Assembly: GCA_964490975.1 (NCBI GenBank)
Contig: CAZBEQ010000013.1
Location: 1 to 64,000 of the forward strand
Direction of reading: 5' to 3'
DNA: 64,000 nucleotides
Source of the DNA: DTU013 sp964490975
GTDB lineage: Bacteria; Bacillota; Clostridia; Acetivibrionales; DTU013
Shown: one piece after another, positions 61,478-64,000 of the stretch
Layout of the letters: each line of letters opens with the position of its first letter
Position numbering within the stretch: the first letter of the stretch is position 1
Notes under the pieces: model-generated
What the model was told of the DNA's origin: nothing
Seen by the model: only the letters and a program-made list of their open reading frames with translations
Databases searched by the model: none
Made by a program: the position numbers and the translations under genes

Positions 61478-63058
61478 ATGCAAAAGAAATATATTATCAT
61501 AATTGCGGCTGCGCTTGTTTTAGCAGCCGGTATTATAACTGCGGTTCTTCTGACAGGCCGGGACGCTGAGAAAGAGGAGGAGTTCGAGTTCCTTCCGGCT
61601 GGAATGCAGACAGATATCGATGAACTCAAAGATGTACAGCTCACCTTTTATCTTAACGCTCAGAAGCAAAATGTATCAGATGAAATACTTGAAGCAGTTA
61701 ACAGAAAGCTGAAGGATGAACTCAAAACTACAATAAAATTTGAATTTCTTTGGCAATATAATCCGCAGTTTATTGATAGGATCCGCAGGGACAATGCATC
61801 AGGGCTGACTTGCGATGCTTTTTTCTTCACACCTGATTATAGTACGCCTGTAAAACCGCTCATTGACGAAGGACTTGTGAAGGATGTTTCGGAACTGTTC
61901 CCCGAGTATGCTTTTAATTATTACAACCAATTCACCAAGGATGATATAAAGGCAATGAATGTAGATGGTGGGATTTATACGATACCATCCAGAATGCCTT
62001 CTGCCGACATGAACTATGCAATCGTACGCCAGGATCTGATGGAAAAGTACAAAATACCGGAGATACATAGCTATGACGATTACGAGGCATATCTCGAGGC
62101 GGTAAAGGAAAACGAGCCCGGCTTGCTACCGATGCGTTACGGTGACACCACCCTTGGGCTGTTTGCAAATATGTACGGATATGTGACATTGGACTATACG
62201 ATGGGACTTGTGTACAAGTGGGATGATCCATCAATGAAGATAATGGAGTGGACTCAAACGCCCGTATTCAAGGAATGCCTTGACAGAATAGCCAGATGGA
62301 GGGATAAAGGCTATCTGGACCCTGAAAATCCTTTTGTAAGCTTAAGCTTTAATACAACTGGTGATGATGCATCAAATGAATATGACCGTTTTATTATAGA
62401 GGGGAAGACAGCTTCATTCATAGCCAATCCGACTGAACTGCCACGTTTCAATTTACTGCTTCGCAGCAAGGGTATCAGCGATTACAGTTTCAAGGCATAC
62501 CCTCTTTATGACGGCTATTCTGCAAGGAATCCTATAACGGATTCGGGGATAATGATCAACTCAACCTCATCGAAGGCTGAAAGAGTATTAATGTTTATCG
62601 ACTGGCTGCAGTCCGATCAGGAAAACTACGATTTGCTGATGTATGGTAAAAAGGGCACCCACTATATAGACAGAGGGGATTATATCGAACCTCCGAAAAA
62701 CGTTGCAGCTTCATTTTTGGAATGGACCTGGAAGAAGCCCTTTGAAAACATTGATTATCAGCGCAACAGTTATCCCGGTTTGGATAAAGAGATAAAAGAA
62801 TATAATGAAATCATAAAAATCCAGACGAAGTATGCTCCGCATTATGGCTTCATCCCGGATTATTCAACTGTGCAGAAGATATATGATAATATGTGGATGA
62901 GGTACACCTTACCTGAGAATATTATTTATAGCAATAAAAGTATTGATGAAGCTAAACTTGAGAAAATCCTGGAAGAGCAAAAGGAATCAGGGCTCGACAG
63001 CATGATCACTGAAATCCAGGGACAGCTGGATGAATATGTGGCGAAGTTCCCCAAATAG
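61478..63058 (+). CDS. Membrane-anchored extracellular solute-binding protein
   Basis: The 526-residue product has an N-terminal membrane segment (IIIIAAALVLAAGIITAVLL) and a periplasmic-binding-protein fold of the large family-1 type (YTIPSRMPSADMNYAIVRQD; MFIDWLQSDQENYDLLMYG), common among clostridial sugar-binding proteins. There is no lipobox cysteine, so it would be held by an uncleaved signal anchor, which is unusual for an ABC receptor. No permease or ATPase gene is near; it may serve a transporter elsewhere or act as a sensor. The upstream 39 codons of the frame are hydrophobic but have no ribosome site; GAGG before 61478 is weak. Confidence 0.85.
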   Translation: MQKKYIIIIAAALVLAAGIITAVLLTGRDAEKEEEFEFLPAGMQTDIDELKDVQLTFYLNAQKQNVSDEILEAVNRKLKDELKTTIKFEFLWQYNPQFIDRIRRDNASGLTCDAFFFTPDYSTPVKPLIDEGLVKDVSELFPEYAFNYYNQFTKDDIKAMNVDGGIYTIPSRMPSADMNYAIVRQDLMEKYKIPEIHSYDDYEAYLEAVKENEPGLLPMRYGDTTLGLFANMYGYVTLDYTMGLVYKWDDPSMKIMEWTQTPVFKECLDRIARWRDKGYLDPENPFVSLSFNTTGDDASNEYDRFIIEGKTASFIANPTELPRFNLLLRSKGISDYSFKAYPLYDGYSARNPITDSGIMINSTSSKAERVLMFIDWLQSDQENYDLLMYGKKGTHYIDRGDYIEPPKNVAASFLEWTWKKPFENIDYQRNSYPGLDKEIKEYNEIIKIQTKYAPHYGFIPDYSTVQKIYDNMWMRYTLPENIIYSNKSIDEAKLEKILEEQKESGLDSMITEIQGQLDEYVAKFPK

Positions 63059-63107
63059 CTTACAACGCGCCCTGGTACAGCTTATTATCAGTATTGAAAG
63101 GAAAGTG

Positions 63108-63152
63108 ATGGACATAGTATACCAATTGGTATTAACCTATGTCCATTTATTT
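63108..63152 (+). terminator. Terminator after the solute-binding protein gene
   Basis: ATGGACATAG (63108-63117) pairs with CTATGTCCAT (63137-63146); inside it ATACCAATTGGTAT is a further palindrome. TTATTTTTG follows. Confidence 0.85.
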
Positions 63153-63279
63153 TTGTTAATTGCAGTACTTACGTCAGCCGCAGCCCTTCGGCTTTTGCAA
63201 AATCACACTTTTGCAAAATTTCAATTGGGAAATGTAGAGCTGATATGGTACAATATCCTGTAAGGGGGAGGAAGGTGCA

Positions 63280-63954
63280 ATGAGCGATTTTGTTCCTGAG
63301 ATCCATGGCGTTCTACGAAGGCATATGGTGCGCGTGCCCGATGTCATATCACAGGTAAGCGGTATAAAGATATTCGGAAAGCTGATAAAATCAATAATGT
63401 TTACAACAGACGTTGCTATTGTTAAGAACTGTAATGCAAATGCCATTATTGCAGTTTATCCGTTTACGCCGCAGCCTATAATTACCCATACTATCATTGC
63501 TGCCTCGGACGTACCTGTTTTCTGTGGAGTCGGGGGAGGTACGACTACAGGGAAAAGAGTGGTCAATCTGGCGATGGATGCAGAATTTCAAGGTGCTATA
63601 GGGGTTGTGGTCAATGCTCCTACTCCTAACGATATAGTGAGGCAGGTCACACAGAAAATTGACATACCGCTTATTGTGACGGTAGTTTCGGACAAGACGG
63701 ACATATCTAAAAGGATTGCCGCCGGTGCTGCAATACTGAATGTTTCGGGAGCCGGAAAGACTGTAGATATCGTGAAAAAAATCAGGGACCGCTTTCCTGA
63801 GGTGCCTATTATCGCAACGGGTGGGCCGGATGACGAGACGATACTCAGAACAATAGAGGCAGGAGCAAATGCTATAACTTATACTCCACCAACGACAGCA
63901 GAAATTTTTAAAGCTCTCATGAATAAATACAGGCATGCTGATGATATAATCTGA
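63280..63954 (+). CDS. TIM-barrel protein, putative hydrolase, function unknown
   Basis: The 224-residue protein looks like a phosphate-binding (beta/alpha)8 barrel: strands with AIIAVYPFTPQP, GAIGVVVNAP, IPLIVTVVS, AAILNVSGAG, VPIIATGGPDDETI and ANAITYTPPT. The last two match the standard C-terminal phosphate-binding loops of ribulose-phosphate-binding barrels. I do not recognise the reaction; homologues are often labelled only as hydrolase in Clostridia. GGGGGAGG precedes the ATG, and a candidate promoter (TTGGGA, 18 bases, TACAAT) lies at 63224-63253. The next gene begins 38 bp later. Confidence 0.75.
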   Translation: MSDFVPEIHGVLRRHMVRVPDVISQVSGIKIFGKLIKSIMFTTDVAIVKNCNANAIIAVYPFTPQPIITHTIIAASDVPVFCGVGGGTTTGKRVVNLAMDAEFQGAIGVVVNAPTPNDIVRQVTQKIDIPLIVTVVSDKTDISKRIAAGAAILNVSGAGKTVDIVKKIRDRFPEVPIIATGGPDDETILRTIEAGANAITYTPPTTAEIFKALMNKYRHADDII

Positions 63955-63992
63955 CGTACGCTTCAGCATATTTCAACCGGAGGTAACCAGCA

Positions 63993-64000
63993 ATGACAAC
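63993..64000 (+). CDS. Start of a further gene cut by the window end
   Basis: GGAGGT at 63979-63984 stands eight bases before an ATG at 63993; only MTT-like codons (ATG ACA AC) are in the window. Probably in one transcript with the preceding TIM-barrel gene. Product unknown. Confidence 0.5.

Noticed and set aside
63030..63263. 77-codon plus-strand frame after the solute-binding protein gene
   Set aside because: It overlaps the end of that gene and runs through a strong terminator hairpin; no ribosome site.

Overview
The window looks like a chromosomal segment of an anaerobic, endospore-forming member of the Clostridia that lives on plant polysaccharides. This rests on a rubrerythrin, a GerW-type sporulation protein, a long-form hibernation factor, a BceRSAB-like peptide-sensing module, an SLH-domain surface protein and many cytoplasmic carbohydrate-active enzymes (GH39, GH3, GH94, GH43, GH95 and a broken GH1). 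I cannot name the species. No rRNA, tRNA, CRISPR array, intact transposase or prophage is visible.

Layout. 0-4 kb: L,D-transpeptidase, MYG1-family protein, rubrerythrin, a small zinc ribbon and an AIM24-family protein. 4.4-9.3 kb, minus strand: a two-component system plus ABC transporter of the Bce type. 9.7-15.7 kb: GH39 beta-xylosidase, YgjP-type metallopeptidase, ketopantoate reductase, malic enzyme, MFS transporter. 16-22.7 kb, minus strand: SLH/FN3-like surface protein and a MacAB-like permease/ATPase/adaptor operon. 23.4-26.8 kb: agmatinase, AraC regulator, a group II intron maturase remnant fused to the end of a D-Ala-D-Ala dipeptidase, and an unknown protein. 27-35 kb: GH3, YhfC-type intramembrane protease, MetA, membrane protein, GH94 phosphorylase and a 208-bp tandem repeat. 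35-39 kb: zinc ribbon, a DnaA-box cluster with a 30-bp palindrome, a TnpB remnant, HPF and dihydrolipoamide dehydrogenase. 39-45 kb: second two-component system, a Nif3-family remnant, DUF2953-like/GerW pair, GH1 pseudogene. 45-54.6 kb: PPP phosphatase, ferredoxin-type aldo/keto reductase, CymR-MetY-CysK sulfur cluster, Fur-family regulator, acyl-ACP thioesterase, transketolase. 55-64 kb: acyltransferase, GH43, GH95, YjfB, solute-binding protein, TIM-barrel protein.

Functional links. MetA carries Glu at position 111, the acetyl-CoA-type residue, which fits the O-acetylhomoserine sulfhydrylase MetY 17 kb away and CysK beside it under a CymR-like regulator. The glycosidases and the phosphorylase have no signal peptides, so they should act on imported oligosaccharides; transketolase and malic enzyme sit downstream in central metabolism.

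The most unusual property is the non-coding DNA. At least seven 128-156 bp elements with imperfect terminal inverted repeats (MITE-like), one 215-bp element with different ends, GGGACA/TGTCCC palindromes, IS605-end-like hairpins, and many short tandem arrays with different unit lengths are present. Most of these arrays begin at or within a few tens of bases of a stop codon, and in-frame repeats occur inside lpdA and the acyltransferase gene. The 208-bp array, DnaA boxes and palindrome between 34.5 and 35.9 kb are the most origin-like or protein-binding-like structure in the window, though no replication gene is nearby.
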